The notes under the pieces are model-generated. The model was given only the letters and a program-made list of their open reading frames with translations, did no database searches and had not been told where the DNA came from. Both the position numbers and the translations under genes were made by a program. This document shows positions 52,781-60,774 of a DNA stretch of 64,000 bases, in pieces. The DNA comes from Bacteroides muris (ex Afrizal et al. 2022) (GTDB lineage Bacteria; Bacteroidota; Bacteroidia; Bacteroidales; Bacteroidaceae). The DNA lies in the NCBI RefSeq assembly GCF_004793475.1, contig NZ_SRYZ01000002.1:164257-228256 (forward strand). Direction: 5' to 3'. Every line of letters begins with the position of its first letter. Position 1 is the stretch's first letter.

Positions 52781-52799
52781 GTACTTTTATAAAAAAAAA

Positions 52800-52832
52800 T
52801 TTGGCAGAAACGGGAAAACTGTTTATCTTTGC
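52800..52832 (+). promoter_or_regulatory. tRNA operon promoter
   Basis: TTTG (52800-52803), a 20-base spacer and TATCTTTGC (52824-52832): a full match to the Bacteroides primary promoter, 15 bases before tRNA-Gly. Confidence 0.85.
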
Positions 52833-52847
52833 ACCCGTTATCCAAAT

Positions 52848-52920
52848 GCGGAAATAGCTCAGTTGGTAGAGCATAACCTTGCCAAGGTTAGGGTCGCGAG
52901 TTCGAGTCTCGTTTTCCGCT
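52848..52920 (+). tRNA. tRNA-Gly (anticodon GCC)
   Basis: 73 bases. Acceptor GCGGAAA/TTTCCGC, D-arm GCTCAGTTGGTAGAGC, anticodon loop TTGCCAA with GCC, T-arm GCGAG-TTCGAGT-CTCGT, discriminator T. The CCA end is not encoded. It is cotranscribed with tRNA-Leu. Confidence 0.97.
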
Positions 52921-52942
52921 CTCTTTTTCCCTTTTTTAGGAT

Positions 52943-53026
52943 GCTCGAATGGTGGAATGGTAGACACGAAGGACTTAAAATCCTTTGGCCATTGCGGCTG
53001 TGCGGGTTCAAGTCCCGCTTCGAGTA
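52943..53026 (+). tRNA. tRNA-Leu (anticodon UAA)
   Basis: 84 bases, with the long variable arm of type II tRNAs. Anticodon stem AAGGA/TCCTT, loop CTTAAAA with anticodon TAA; T-arm GCGGG-TTCAAGT-CCCGC. The acceptor GCTCGAA/TTCGAGT has one G-U pair at its end; discriminator A. The CCA end is not encoded. Confidence 0.96.
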
Positions 53027-53383
53027 CTCTAAGGGACGAATCGTGTTTTCCACGGTTCGTCCCTTTTCTTTTATCTCTGTTATTCGTTGGATATGAGTGC
53101 TTTAGAAGAAAGAATTTGTTACGGTTCTGAAATATCCGTATCCAAGCTTTTCTATTTTATTGTACAATAAAGCTAAGAATTTGCAGTATATGAGAATGCT
53201 GGATGAACGGAAGACGGTACGCTGTGCAAATGGAGTGGATAAATATTTATAAACCGTAGCGGACAAAGTGTTTTCCTTAATGGAACAAGTTGTTCTTATT
53301 GTGGAGAACACTTTGTTTTTCCTTATTGGCATGTGCTTACCGATGAAAGAAAGAATTTATATGAATAGCTTCCTCTTTATTGT
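53027..53383. other. Gene-free 357-bp region after tRNA-Leu
   Basis: It opens with the tRNA terminator. A second hairpin (53263-53276 with 53303-53316, arms ACAAAGTGTTTTCC and GGAGAACACTTTGT) is followed by TTTTCC and looks like a terminator without an obvious gene before it. The stretch 53070-53260 is AT-rich; I see no gene there. Confidence 0.5.
53031..53069 (+). terminator. Terminator of the tRNA pair
   Basis: AAGGGACGAA and TTCGTCCCTT form a stem extended by CGTG/CACG, followed by TTCTTTT. Confidence 0.9.
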
Positions 53384-54634
53384 TCAGAACAGCTTGGGGC
53401 GTTTGTTGTTGAACCGATAGCCGATGCCCAACATCAGATAATTGGGCTCATGAAATTCCCGGAGGTTATATCCTATATGGAGATACGAATTGCGTGTTAC
53501 GTCTATTTTCAGGGCAAGAATCTGATAGAAAGACTTCATGTCACCACCACCGTGCAGAATGTTGGCCCCCAGACCGATACCTACCGTGAAGTAGGGCATG
53601 ACAAGTTCTCCGCGGGCGGATAAGCCCAATGCCATCTGCTTCTTGGCGGGCGGAGTATGGAAGCCGTTCTCTTCATCGTACGATTCCTTCATGTTCGCGC
53701 TGTGGTCGTATACGCCGTCCAGAGCCACACCGGCGCGGAATTTATAGCCGAAGTTGTACATGGGTGCAAAGCTGAAACCGACCACGTTGTAAGTGCCGGG
53801 TGCGGGTACCTGGCCACTACTGCCCTCATGGGCCACTGCTTTCTTTCGCCAGGAGCCGAACAAAGTCAGGTCGTAGCTGACGTGGCGGGGGAATGGAGGA
53901 ACAATAGGGCGTTGCCATGATTGGGCGAGTTCATCTGCTCTGCGGTTAAGGTTGTATGCTAGCCCCACTTTGCAGTCCACCGTGTTCAGACCGGAGTTGG
54001 GATATTGGGTATTTCCGTTGGAAAAGTGGCTTCCGGTAGCTCCTATCATCAGGTCGAATTTGGGGGAGAGCGCCCACTTTAAGTAAAGGTTCACATTGAG
54101 ATAAGCATTCACTTTCGAGCCGATAATCTGATTCTCCGGGTTGTCTTGGCCGTCGTAGGGTTTCCAGCCGAAAGATGCGCCGAAGTTCCATTCGTAGTTC
54201 AAGGATATGCGGGGGCTGAATCGGGCGATGCGTCCCCCTTGAAACAGATAGACTGCCAGTGGGTTGCCCAGCTCTTCCGGATTGCCGAAGTTGAAATAGC
54301 CGACTCCAATTCCTTGATAGGCTCCTATATAAGCCTGGTCGGCAACGGTGTGGGGACGGAACTGGAAGGAGTATTCCAGATGGCCGGCATAGGTGTTTTT
54401 CATGGCTTTATATTGGTGGTTGGAGTACTCCAAAAAAGGGTTGGTCTGAAAAATATAGCCAGCACGCCCTTCTACGCCTAATCTATGGATGAAGCGCTGT
54501 GAGAAAGGGAGTGTATCCCGTTTATATTCCGAATGGTTATCGGATGTCCATTGTTGGGCGTATATTGCATCAGACAAGAAAAGTACCGCTCCTAAGAAAA
54601 CCAGTATTTTCCATATTTGCATTCTGTTTTTCAT
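53384..54634 (-). CDS. Acyloxyacyl hydrolase / PagL-like outer membrane protein
   Basis: 416 residues with a signal peptide (cleavage near IYAQQ). It is rich in beta-strand pattern, and the PagL-like core is ATGSHFSNGNTQYPNSGLN with the candidate catalytic His-Ser pair. PagL removes the 3-O acyl chain of lipid A; this protein is roughly twice that size and its C-terminal half (another barrel-like region ending GYRFNNKRPKLF) has no assigned role. A TATATTTGC element lies on the minus strand at 54689-54697. Confidence 0.8.
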   Translation of the reverse strand: MKNRMQIWKILVFLGAVLFLSDAIYAQQWTSDNHSEYKRDTLPFSQRFIHRLGVEGRAGYIFQTNPFLEYSNHQYKAMKNTYAGHLEYSFQFRPHTVADQAYIGAYQGIGVGYFNFGNPEELGNPLAVYLFQGGRIARFSPRISLNYEWNFGASFGWKPYDGQDNPENQIIGSKVNAYLNVNLYLKWALSPKFDLMIGATGSHFSNGNTQYPNSGLNTVDCKVGLAYNLNRRADELAQSWQRPIVPPFPRHVSYDLTLFGSWRKKAVAHEGSSGQVPAPGTYNVVGFSFAPMYNFGYKFRAGVALDGVYDHSANMKESYDEENGFHTPPAKKQMALGLSARGELVMPYFTVGIGLGANILHGGGDMKSFYQILALKIDVTRNSYLHIGYNLREFHEPNYLMLGIGYRFNNKRPKLF

Positions 54635-54688
54635 ATGCCGTGTCGGTCTTTCTTGTTTATAAATGTTTCAAGCGAAGTTTAATTTCGT

Positions 54689-54697
54689 GCAAATATA
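54689..54697 (-). promoter_or_regulatory. Promoter -7 element of the acyloxyacyl hydrolase-like gene
   Basis: TATATTTGC on the minus strand, about 55 bases before the ATG. Confidence 0.55.
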
Positions 54698-54836
54698 GTT
54701 TTTTTGTCCTTTTGGCATTCATAATGAGACAACTATTTGTAGAAAGAGAGGGTCAAAACGGAAATTTCAATTTTGCCCCCCTCCTTATTTATTCACCCGG
54801 ATGTTGTCTTATGATTCAGGTGCTGGGTGATGAGTA

Positions 54837-56492
54837 TTATTGCTGGTCGTTTTCCCGGATTTCCACACGGCGGATTTTCCCGCTGATGGTTTTGGGGAGT
54901 TCATCGACGAACTCGATGACACGCGGATATTTGTAGGGAGCCGTCACTTTCTTCACGTAGTTCTGCAACTCCTTGGCAAGCTCTTCTCCGGCGCGTGCCT
55001 TGTACTCTTTTGCCAACACAATCGTAGCTTTTACCACTTGGCCGCGGATTTCATCGGGCACACCGGTAATGGCACATTCCACTACGGCTGGGTGGGTCAT
55101 TAATGCACTTTCCACTTCGAACGGGCCGATGCGGTAGCCGCTACTTTTGATGACGTCGTCGGCGCGGCCCACGAACCAGAGGTAGCCGTCTTCGTCTTTC
55201 CAGGCTACGTCTCCCGTGTAGTAAATGCCGTTGTTCCATGCCTCGTGGGTGCGGTTGGCATCGCGGTAGTATTCCTTAAACAATCCCAGCGGTTTGCCTT
55301 TGCCGGTACGGATTACAATCTGTCCCTGCTCACCGGCTTCCACAGAACGGCCGTCGTTGTCTATCAGGTCTACGTCGTATTGCGGATTTGGCAATCCCAT
55401 GCTGCCGGGTTTCGGTTCCATCCACGGCATGGTGGCAACGGTAAGGGTCGTTTCGGTCTGTCCGAAGCCCTCCATCAGCTTGATGCCCGTCAACTTCTTG
55501 AAGGTATCAAATACGGCGGGGTTCAATGCTTCTCCGGCGATGGTGCAGTATTCCAGGCTGGATAAGTCGTACTTAGTAAGGTCTTCGTGAATGAGGAATC
55601 GGAAGATGGTGGGCGGCGCACAAAGCGACGTGACGTGATAATCTTGTATCTTCTCCAGTATGGCTGCGGGAGTGAATTTCTCGTGGTCGTATACAAATAC
55701 GTTGGCGCCGGCAATCCATTGCCCGTATAGCTTTCCCCACACAGCTTTTCCCCAACCGGTGTCGGCAATGGTGAGGTGTAGGCTGCTCTCTTTCAGGTTG
55801 TGCCAGAAGCTGCCGGTGACGATATGTCCCAACGGATAGGTGAAGTCGTGCGCCACCATCTTGGGTTCTCCGGTAGTACCGCTGGTGAAGTACATCAGGG
55901 AGATGTCGTCGTTCGTGTTCGGATGTTCCGGTTTCACGAAAGGAGCGGCGGCCTCGATACCTTTGTGGAAGTCTTCGAATCCTTCGGCAACTTCCGGTCC
56001 GACGCTTACCAGATGTTTCACGGTAGGAGAGTCCGGCATGGCTGCCGTGATATGGTCGGTGATGATGCTTTCGCCGGCGCAGACTATCATTTTGATGTCT
56101 GCGGCGTTGCAACGGTATACGATGTCTTTCTTCGTCAGCAGGTGGGTGGCGGGGATCACCACTGCACCGAGTTTGTGCAGTGCCACAATGCTGAACCAGA
56201 ATTCGTAACGGCGTTTCAGTATCAGCATCACCATGTCTCCACGGCTGATGCCGAGGCTTTGGAAATAGGAAGCCGTCATGTCTGTGTACCGTTTCATGTC
56301 GGCAAAGGTGAACTGCCGGCATTCGCCTTGGTCATTGGTCCACAACAGTGCGGGTTTGTCGGGCTGCTCGGCTGCCCAGGCATCCACTACGTCGTAGCCG
56401 AAGTTGAAATTCTCCGGTACGTTTATCTTCAGGTTCTTGATGAAGTCCTCCTGTGAGGTGAAGGATGTTTGAGATAAAAATCTTTCTACCAT
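54837..56492 (-). CDS. AMP-forming acyl-CoA synthetase (acetyl/medium-chain type)
   Basis: 551 residues. The ATP-binding P-loop [13 protein letters not shown], the adenylation motif [14 protein letters not shown], the [21 protein letters not shown] hinge and the C-terminal [10 protein letters not shown] with the catalytic Lys are all intact. The length and EGFGQTE motif fit medium-chain or aryl acid:CoA ligases of the AcsM type. It lies 7 bases after the XRE/cupin gene, which probably senses its substrate or product. Confidence 0.9.
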   Translation of the reverse strand: MVERFLSQTSFTSQEDFIKNLKINVPENFNFGYDVVDAWAAEQPDKPALLWTNDQGECRQFTFADMKRYTDMTASYFQSLGISRGDMVMLILKRRYEFWFSIVALHKLGAVVIPATHLLTKKDIVYRCNAADIKMIVCAGESIITDHITAAMPDSPTVKHLVSVGPEVAEGFEDFHKGIEAAAPFVKPEHPNTNDDISLMYFTSGTTGEPKMVAHDFTYPLGHIVTGSFWHNLKESSLHLTIADTGWGKAVWGKLYGQWIAGANVFVYDHEKFTPAAILEKIQDYHVTSLCAPPTIFRFLIHEDLTKYDLSSLEYCTIAGEALNPAVFDTFKKLTGIKLMEGFGQTETTLTVATMPWMEPKPGSMGLPNPQYDVDLIDNDGRSVEAGEQGQIVIRTGKGKPLGLFKEYYRDANRTHEAWNNGIYYTGDVAWKDEDGYLWFVGRADDVIKSSGYRIGPFEVESALMTHPAVVECAITGVPDEIRGQVVKATIVLAKEYKARAGEELAKELQNYVKKVTAPYKYPRVIEFVDELPKTISGKIRRVEIRENDQQ

Positions 56493-56499
56493 AACTTTA

Positions 56500-57054
56500 T
56501 TACATGATTACTGCCAGGAATTTTACAGTCTTTCCGTCAAGCGCCTTCATGCCGTGTGGCAGTTTGGAGTTGAAGTATAGACTGTCTCCTTCGTTTAAGA
56601 TTAAGTCTTTGCCGTCGATGCTGACCATCATACGGCCTTCCAGTACGAGGTTGAATTCCTGACCGGCATGGCTGTTGTAATGTATCGGCTCGCTGTCCGG
56701 TTTAGGTTCTACGGTCACGATGAACGGGTCTGCCGTGCGGCTGATGAAACCGGCTGCCAGCGATTGGTATTTATATGCCTTGGTACGTTCTATACTGGTT
56801 CCTTTTTCGGCACGTGTCAGGAAGTAGGAATTCATTTTGGGCTCTTGCCCGAACATCAGTGCGTCCAGTGATATGCCGTAGTGCCGTGCTATCTTCTGCA
56901 GCATGCTGACGGAGATGTCGAATTCTCCGGTTTCGGCAAGGCGGTACTCTTCTGCGGAGATGTCGCAGTCGCGGGCGATATCGTCGGCAGTCAGTTCCAA
57001 TACGTCGCGCAGTCCGCGCAGGCGTTCGGCTATTTGTCTGATCTGTTCGTCCAT
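56500..57054 (-). CDS. XRE-family regulator with C-terminal cupin domain
   Basis: 184 residues. Helix-turn-helix at residues about 10-65 ([20 protein letters not shown] and [20 protein letters not shown]) and a cupin at 105-184 ([18 protein letters not shown]). Such regulators bind a small ligand in the cupin and often control the adjacent metabolic gene. It is located between proC and the acyl-CoA synthetase in one operon. Confidence 0.9.
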   Translation of the reverse strand: MDEQIRQIAERLRGLRDVLELTADDIARDCDISAEEYRLAETGEFDISVSMLQKIARHYGISLDALMFGQEPKMNSYFLTRAEKGTSIERTKAYKYQSLAAGFISRTADPFIVTVEPKPDSEPIHYNSHAGQEFNLVLEGRMMVSIDGKDLILNEGDSLYFNSKLPHGMKALDGKTVKFLAVIM

Positions 57055-57079
57055 AATTATATTTGTTTTAAATGGGTTT

Positions 57080-57853
57080 TCATTTGCTTGCTTTTATCGC
57101 TTTTATCACGGTAGAGGTGAAACCTTCGTGCTCCAGTTCGTTGATTCCCTTGATGGTGATTCCTCCGGGGGTGCAGACCTTGTCTATCTCGATGCTGGGG
57201 TGCGTGTCATTGTTCAGAATCAGCTCGGCTGCTCCCTTCAGGGACTGTGCTACCATGCGCATGCCGTCTTTGGGGTAGATGCCCAGCTCGATGCCGGCCT
57301 GCATGGCTGCCTGGATGTACTTTAGCGCGTAGGCGATGCCACAGGAGGTCATGGCTGTGGCGGCTGCCATTTTTTCTTCGGGCAGCCATAGGGCCATTCC
57401 CATTTCGCAGAAGATGTCCAGCATCAGTTTGCGCTGTTCGTCGGTGGTGTTGTTTCCGGTGATGAGGGTCATGCTCTGCATTTCGCTGATGGCGGTGTTG
57501 GGGATGAGGCGGAATACGGGCTGGCCGAGGTTCCCGGTGTAGCCCGCCAATTGCCCGCAGGAGATGCCTGCCGCTACGGACACCACCAGGGTGTCCGCCT
57601 CTATGCCCAGCTCCTTGACGACCGGTTCTATCAGCCAGGGCTTCACGGCCAGAATCACCATGTCGGCGCCTTTGGCGGCCGCGCGATTGTCGCGGGTCAC
57701 TTGCAGGGCGGGAAATGCGGCTTTCAGCCTGTCCAGTTTGCCTTGTGAGGGGTTCGATACGGTGATGCTTGTGGCGGGCACGATACTTCCCTTTGCCATG
57801 CCGCGTGCGATGGCACTGCCCATGTTTCCGGCTCCGATGATGGCTGCTTTCAT
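57080..57853 (-). CDS. proC: Pyrroline-5-carboxylate reductase
   Basis: 257 residues. It makes proline from pyrroline-5-carboxylate with NAD(P)H. Rossmann motif IGAGNMGSAIARGM, the family ATAMTSCGIAYALKYIQAA and CTPGGITIKGINELE. Promoter element TATCTTTGC lies on the minus strand at 57887-57895. It is separate from proBA and heads the proC-XRE-acyl-CoA synthetase unit. Confidence 0.95.
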   Translation of the reverse strand: MKAAIIGAGNMGSAIARGMAKGSIVPATSITVSNPSQGKLDRLKAAFPALQVTRDNRAAAKGADMVILAVKPWLIEPVVKELGIEADTLVVSVAAGISCGQLAGYTGNLGQPVFRLIPNTAISEMQSMTLITGNNTTDEQRKLMLDIFCEMGMALWLPEEKMAAATAMTSCGIAYALKYIQAAMQAGIELGIYPKDGMRMVAQSLKGAAELILNNDTHPSIEIDKVCTPGGITIKGINELEHEGFTSTVIKAIKASK

Positions 57854-57886
57854 GTCGATGGTTTTATTCTGAATACTTTTCGAAGG

Positions 57887-57895
57887 GCAAAGATA
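57887..57895 (-). promoter_or_regulatory. proC promoter, -7 element
   Basis: TATCTTTGC on the minus strand, about 34 bases before the proC ATG. It is divergent from the DUF6078 gene's element at 57960-57967. Confidence 0.6.
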
Positions 57896-57959
57896 TGTAT
57901 TTTATCACTGAATGTGACAAGTTTATGGCAAAAAGTAAAGCCGAATGGAAGATTATGGC

Positions 57960-57967
57960 TATATTTG
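57960..57967 (+). promoter_or_regulatory. DUF6078 gene promoter, -7 element
   Basis: TATATTTG, 26 bases before the ATG at 57994. It excludes the longer upstream start at 57895. Confidence 0.5.
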
Positions 57968-57993
57968 TCTTCCTAATAATAAAAGAAACGTTT

Positions 57994-58434
57994 ATGGATA
58001 ACGGGTTTGATTACGGCCTTGTGCCCCCGAAATATGCCCATTGCTTTAATGAGGCCTGTCCGTACGGCAAGCATTGCCTGCGCAGGCTGGCGGCGGTTCA
58101 TGCACCCGCCGGGGTGGAGTTTGTCACCTGTCTCAATCCTGCGGCCTATCCCATGGGCGACACCCGTTGCAGGCATTTTCGTCCGGCGGACAAGATACGT
58201 CTGGCGTGGGGCGTGTCCCGCTTGTGCAACGAAGTGCCCTATGGCATTGCGCGGGGCCTGATGACCCGTGTCCGCCACTCCTTTTCCAAGCCTACTTACT
58301 ACCGCATCCTGCATCAAGAGCGCCCTCTTTCCGTGGAAGAGCAGGAGAAGATAGCGGCGCTCTTCCTTCGTGAAGGCGTGGAGACGGCTCCCCTTTACGA
58401 CCGCTATACGGAAAATTACGATTGGAAAGCCTGA
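57994..58434 (+). CDS. DUF6078-family small cysteine-rich protein
   Basis: 146 residues from the ATG at 57994. Conserved cysteines occur in CFNEACPYGKHCLRR, VTCLNPA and RCRHFRP, a pattern that could bind a metal. The middle has a basic stretch (MTRVRHSFSKPTYYRIL). I recognise it only as a domain of unknown function found in Bacteroides. It interrupts the region between the proC and argD genes and is the only plus-strand gene there. Confidence 0.72.
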   Translation: MDNGFDYGLVPPKYAHCFNEACPYGKHCLRRLAAVHAPAGVEFVTCLNPAAYPMGDTRCRHFRPADKIRLAWGVSRLCNEVPYGIARGLMTRVRHSFSKPTYYRILHQERPLSVEEQEKIAALFLREGVETAPLYDRYTENYDWKA

Positions 58435-58467
58435 TTCTGTTACTTCGTTATGTATGAACGGGTTATC

Positions 58468-58497
58468 GGTTCCACCATTTTTGTCCGGGGTGGAACC
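58468..58497 (+). terminator. Hairpin after the DUF6078 gene
   Basis: GGTTCCACC (58468-58476) pairs exactly with GGTGGAACC (58489-58497), loop 12 bases. It abuts the larger hairpin at 58496-58566 and the two share 2 bases. The T-tract lies in the loop, so terminator function is uncertain. Confidence 0.4.
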
Positions 58498-58566
58498 CAT
58501 TTCCCACTACGACTGAAAGCGTTTCCCATAGAAAGGGAAACGCTTTCAGTCGTAGTGGGAAATGGG
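58496..58566. repeat. Perfect 32-bp stem hairpin
   Basis: The arms 58496-58527 and 58535-58566 are perfect reverse complements over 32 bases with a 7-base loop. Such a perfect long stem is unusual for chromosomal DNA. Confidence 0.95.
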
Positions 58567-58608
58567 CTGGGTATGGGAGGCTAAAGACCCGGAGCGATGA
58601 GAGAAGGG

Positions 58609-58664
58609 CATTCCGGGAGTCAGAAGGAGTTAAAGACCGACAACTCTTTCTGACTTCCGGAATG
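58609..58664. repeat. Dispersed repeat element, short copy C
   Basis: Terminal inverted repeats CATTCCGGGAGTCAGAA (58609-58625) and TTCTGACTTCCGGAATG (58648-58664), 16 of 17 matching. The inside GAGTTAAAGACCGACAACTC resembles GAGTTAAAAACCGATAATTC in copy B, so it is probably an internally deleted relative. It lies between the DUF6078 gene and argD and may act as terminator for both. Confidence 0.65.
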
Positions 58665-58678
58665 AAAGAGCCGGAATT

Positions 58679-59800
58679 TTAAAGTACTTTTTTGAAACGT
58701 TCCAGGAATTCCCTTGCTTCGTCCATGCCGAGGCAAAGAGGAGGCAGCAGGCGGAGTACGTTCGTGCCGCTTACGCCGGTGAATACATGCTGCTCTTTCA
58801 GCAATTTTGTACGCAGTTCTTTGATGGGGGCTTCAAATTCCAGTCCTATCATCAGTCCTCGTCCGCGAACGTCCTTGATTTGCGGGAACTTTCTCAGTTC
58901 TGTCATCAGGAAGTCACCGACTTGTGCTGCATTTTCTATCAGATTTTCTTGTTCTATGACGTCCAGCACAGCAAGAGCGGCACTGCAAGCCAGGTGGTTT
59001 CCACCGAAAGTGGTTCCAAGTTGCCCGTAGACTGGTGTAAACATTGGACTGATGAGTACACCTGCCATCGGGAAACCGTTGCCGATGCCTTTGGCCACGG
59101 TGATGATGTCGGCTTTGATGCCGTTGTATTGATGGGCGAAGAACTTGCCGCTGCGTCCGTATCCGCTTTGGATTTCATCAAGAATCAAGACCGTGTTGTG
59201 TTCCGTACAGGTCTGGCGGAGAGCCTGCATGAATTCGTCTGTCGGCAACTGGATGCCTCCTACGCCTTGTATGCCTTCGATGATCACCGCACAGACATCT
59301 CCTTTGGACAATTCGGCCTTCATGGCTTCGGTGTCGTTCAGCGGGAGATAGGTGACGTGTCCGCAGTTATTGATGGGAGCGATGATTTTAGGATTGTTCG
59401 TCGCTTCCACTGCCAGTGAGGTACGTCCGTGGAATGCTTTCGAGAAGGATATCACACGGGTGCGGCCATTGTGGAAGGAGGCGAGCTTCAAGGCGTTTTC
59501 ATTGGCCTCGGCACCGCTGTTGATGAGGAACAGCGAGTAGTCGTCATAGCCGCAGGCCTTTCCCAGGCGCTCTGCCACTTGCTGTTGCAGCTTGTTAATT
59601 ACTGAGTTTGAGTAGAATCCTAACGTAGCAACTTGGTTGCTCACCATCTCTACATAATGTGGATGTGCATGTCCGATTGAGATGACTGCATGGCCACCGT
59701 AGAGGTCGAGGTATTCGGTACCGTTCTCGTCCCATACATGGCAGCCTTTTCCTTTGACGATGTTGATGTCAAAGAGGGGATATACATCGAATAAATTCAT
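58679..59800 (-). CDS. argD: Acetyl/succinylornithine aminotransferase
   Basis: 373 residues, a class III aminotransferase. The PLP lysine is in ADIITVAKGIGNGFPMAG and the cofactor-binding SGAEANENALK and LDEIQSGYGRSG are present. It converts N-acylglutamate semialdehyde to N-acylornithine; in this pathway the acyl group is probably succinyl. Last gene of the argR operon, 5 bases from argC. Confidence 0.94.
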   Translation of the reverse strand: MNLFDVYPLFDINIVKGKGCHVWDENGTEYLDLYGGHAVISIGHAHPHYVEMVSNQVATLGFYSNSVINKLQQQVAERLGKACGYDDYSLFLINSGAEANENALKLASFHNGRTRVISFSKAFHGRTSLAVEATNNPKIIAPINNCGHVTYLPLNDTEAMKAELSKGDVCAVIIEGIQGVGGIQLPTDEFMQALRQTCTEHNTVLILDEIQSGYGRSGKFFAHQYNGIKADIITVAKGIGNGFPMAGVLISPMFTPVYGQLGTTFGGNHLACSAALAVLDVIEQENLIENAAQVGDFLMTELRKFPQIKDVRGRGLMIGLEFEAPIKELRTKLLKEQHVFTGVSGTNVLRLLPPLCLGMDEAREFLERFKKVL

Positions 59801-59805
59801 TTTTT

Positions 59806-60774
59806 TTAGAATGCAGAAGGTTTCAACCGTAATCCTACGGTCTCTTCCAGGTTAAACATTAAATTCATGTTATGGACAGCTTGTCCGCTGGCACCTTTCA
59901 GAAGGTTGTCGATGCAGGAAATGATAAGTAGTTTGTCGCCATGCTTCTCCAGATGGATGAGGCACTTGTTGGTGTTTACCACTTGCTTCAGGTCAATATT
60001 CTTCTCCACGATGTGTGTAAAGGAATCTTTGGCGTAGTATTCTTCATACATGCGGACGATTTCTTCCAGGGCCACTTTGGTCTTCACCACTATTGTGGTG
60101 AAGATACCGCGCGGGAAGTCGCCACGGTAGGGGATGAAGTCAATATCCGCATCGAAACTGTTCTGCAGCTGTTTGAGCGATTGCTTGATTTCGGGCACAT
60201 GCTGGTGCTCGAAAGCTTTGTAGACGCTCATGTTGTTGTTGCGCCAACTGAAGTGGCTTGTGGCACCCGGTTTCACGCCTGCACCGGTACTTCCGGTAAT
60301 GGCATTCACCATGATAACATCGCTCAGCATCAGATGTTTGGCAAGCGGCAGCAAACCCAGCTGTATGCAGGTGGCAAAGCAGCCCGGATTGGCTACGTGC
60401 TTCGCTTTGCAGGTGGCACGGCGGTTCAGCTCCGGTAGGCCGTAGATGAAATCATGTTCGGGAGAGGCTATGCGGTAGTCCATGGAGAGGTCGATGATTC
60501 TCAGTTCCTCGGGCACGTTGTGGCTTTCGAGGAATTTCTTCGTGTCGCCGTGTGCGGTGCAGAAGAAGAGTACATCAATCTCATCCAACGGCAGTTCGTC
60601 GGTGAATACTAAGTCTGTTTCGCCGTACAAGCCTTCGTGTACGTCGGTAATTTTGTTGCCGGCGTTGCTTGAGCTGTTTATGAAAACGATTTCCGCTTCC
60701 GGATGGTTGAGCAGCAAACGTATCAGTTCGCCTGCCGTATATCCGGCTCCGCCGATGATTCCTACTTTAATCAT
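59806..60774 (-). CDS. argC: N-acyl-gamma-glutamyl-phosphate reductase
   Basis: 322 residues. The NAD(P) motif GGAGYTAGE starts near residue 8 and the catalytic Cys132 is in ANPGCFATC. It reduces the acylglutamyl phosphate to the semialdehyde. Its start overlaps the argG stop by 4 bases. Confidence 0.95.
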   Translation of the reverse strand: MIKVGIIGGAGYTAGELIRLLLNHPEAEIVFINSSSNAGNKITDVHEGLYGETDLVFTDELPLDEIDVLFFCTAHGDTKKFLESHNVPEELRIIDLSMDYRIASPEHDFIYGLPELNRRATCKAKHVANPGCFATCIQLGLLPLAKHLMLSDVIMVNAITGSTGAGVKPGATSHFSWRNNNMSVYKAFEHQHVPEIKQSLKQLQNSFDADIDFIPYRGDFPRGIFTTIVVKTKVALEEIVRMYEEYYAKDSFTHIVEKNIDLKQVVNTNKCLIHLEKHGDKLLIISCIDNLLKGASGQAVHNMNLMFNLEETVGLRLKPSAF

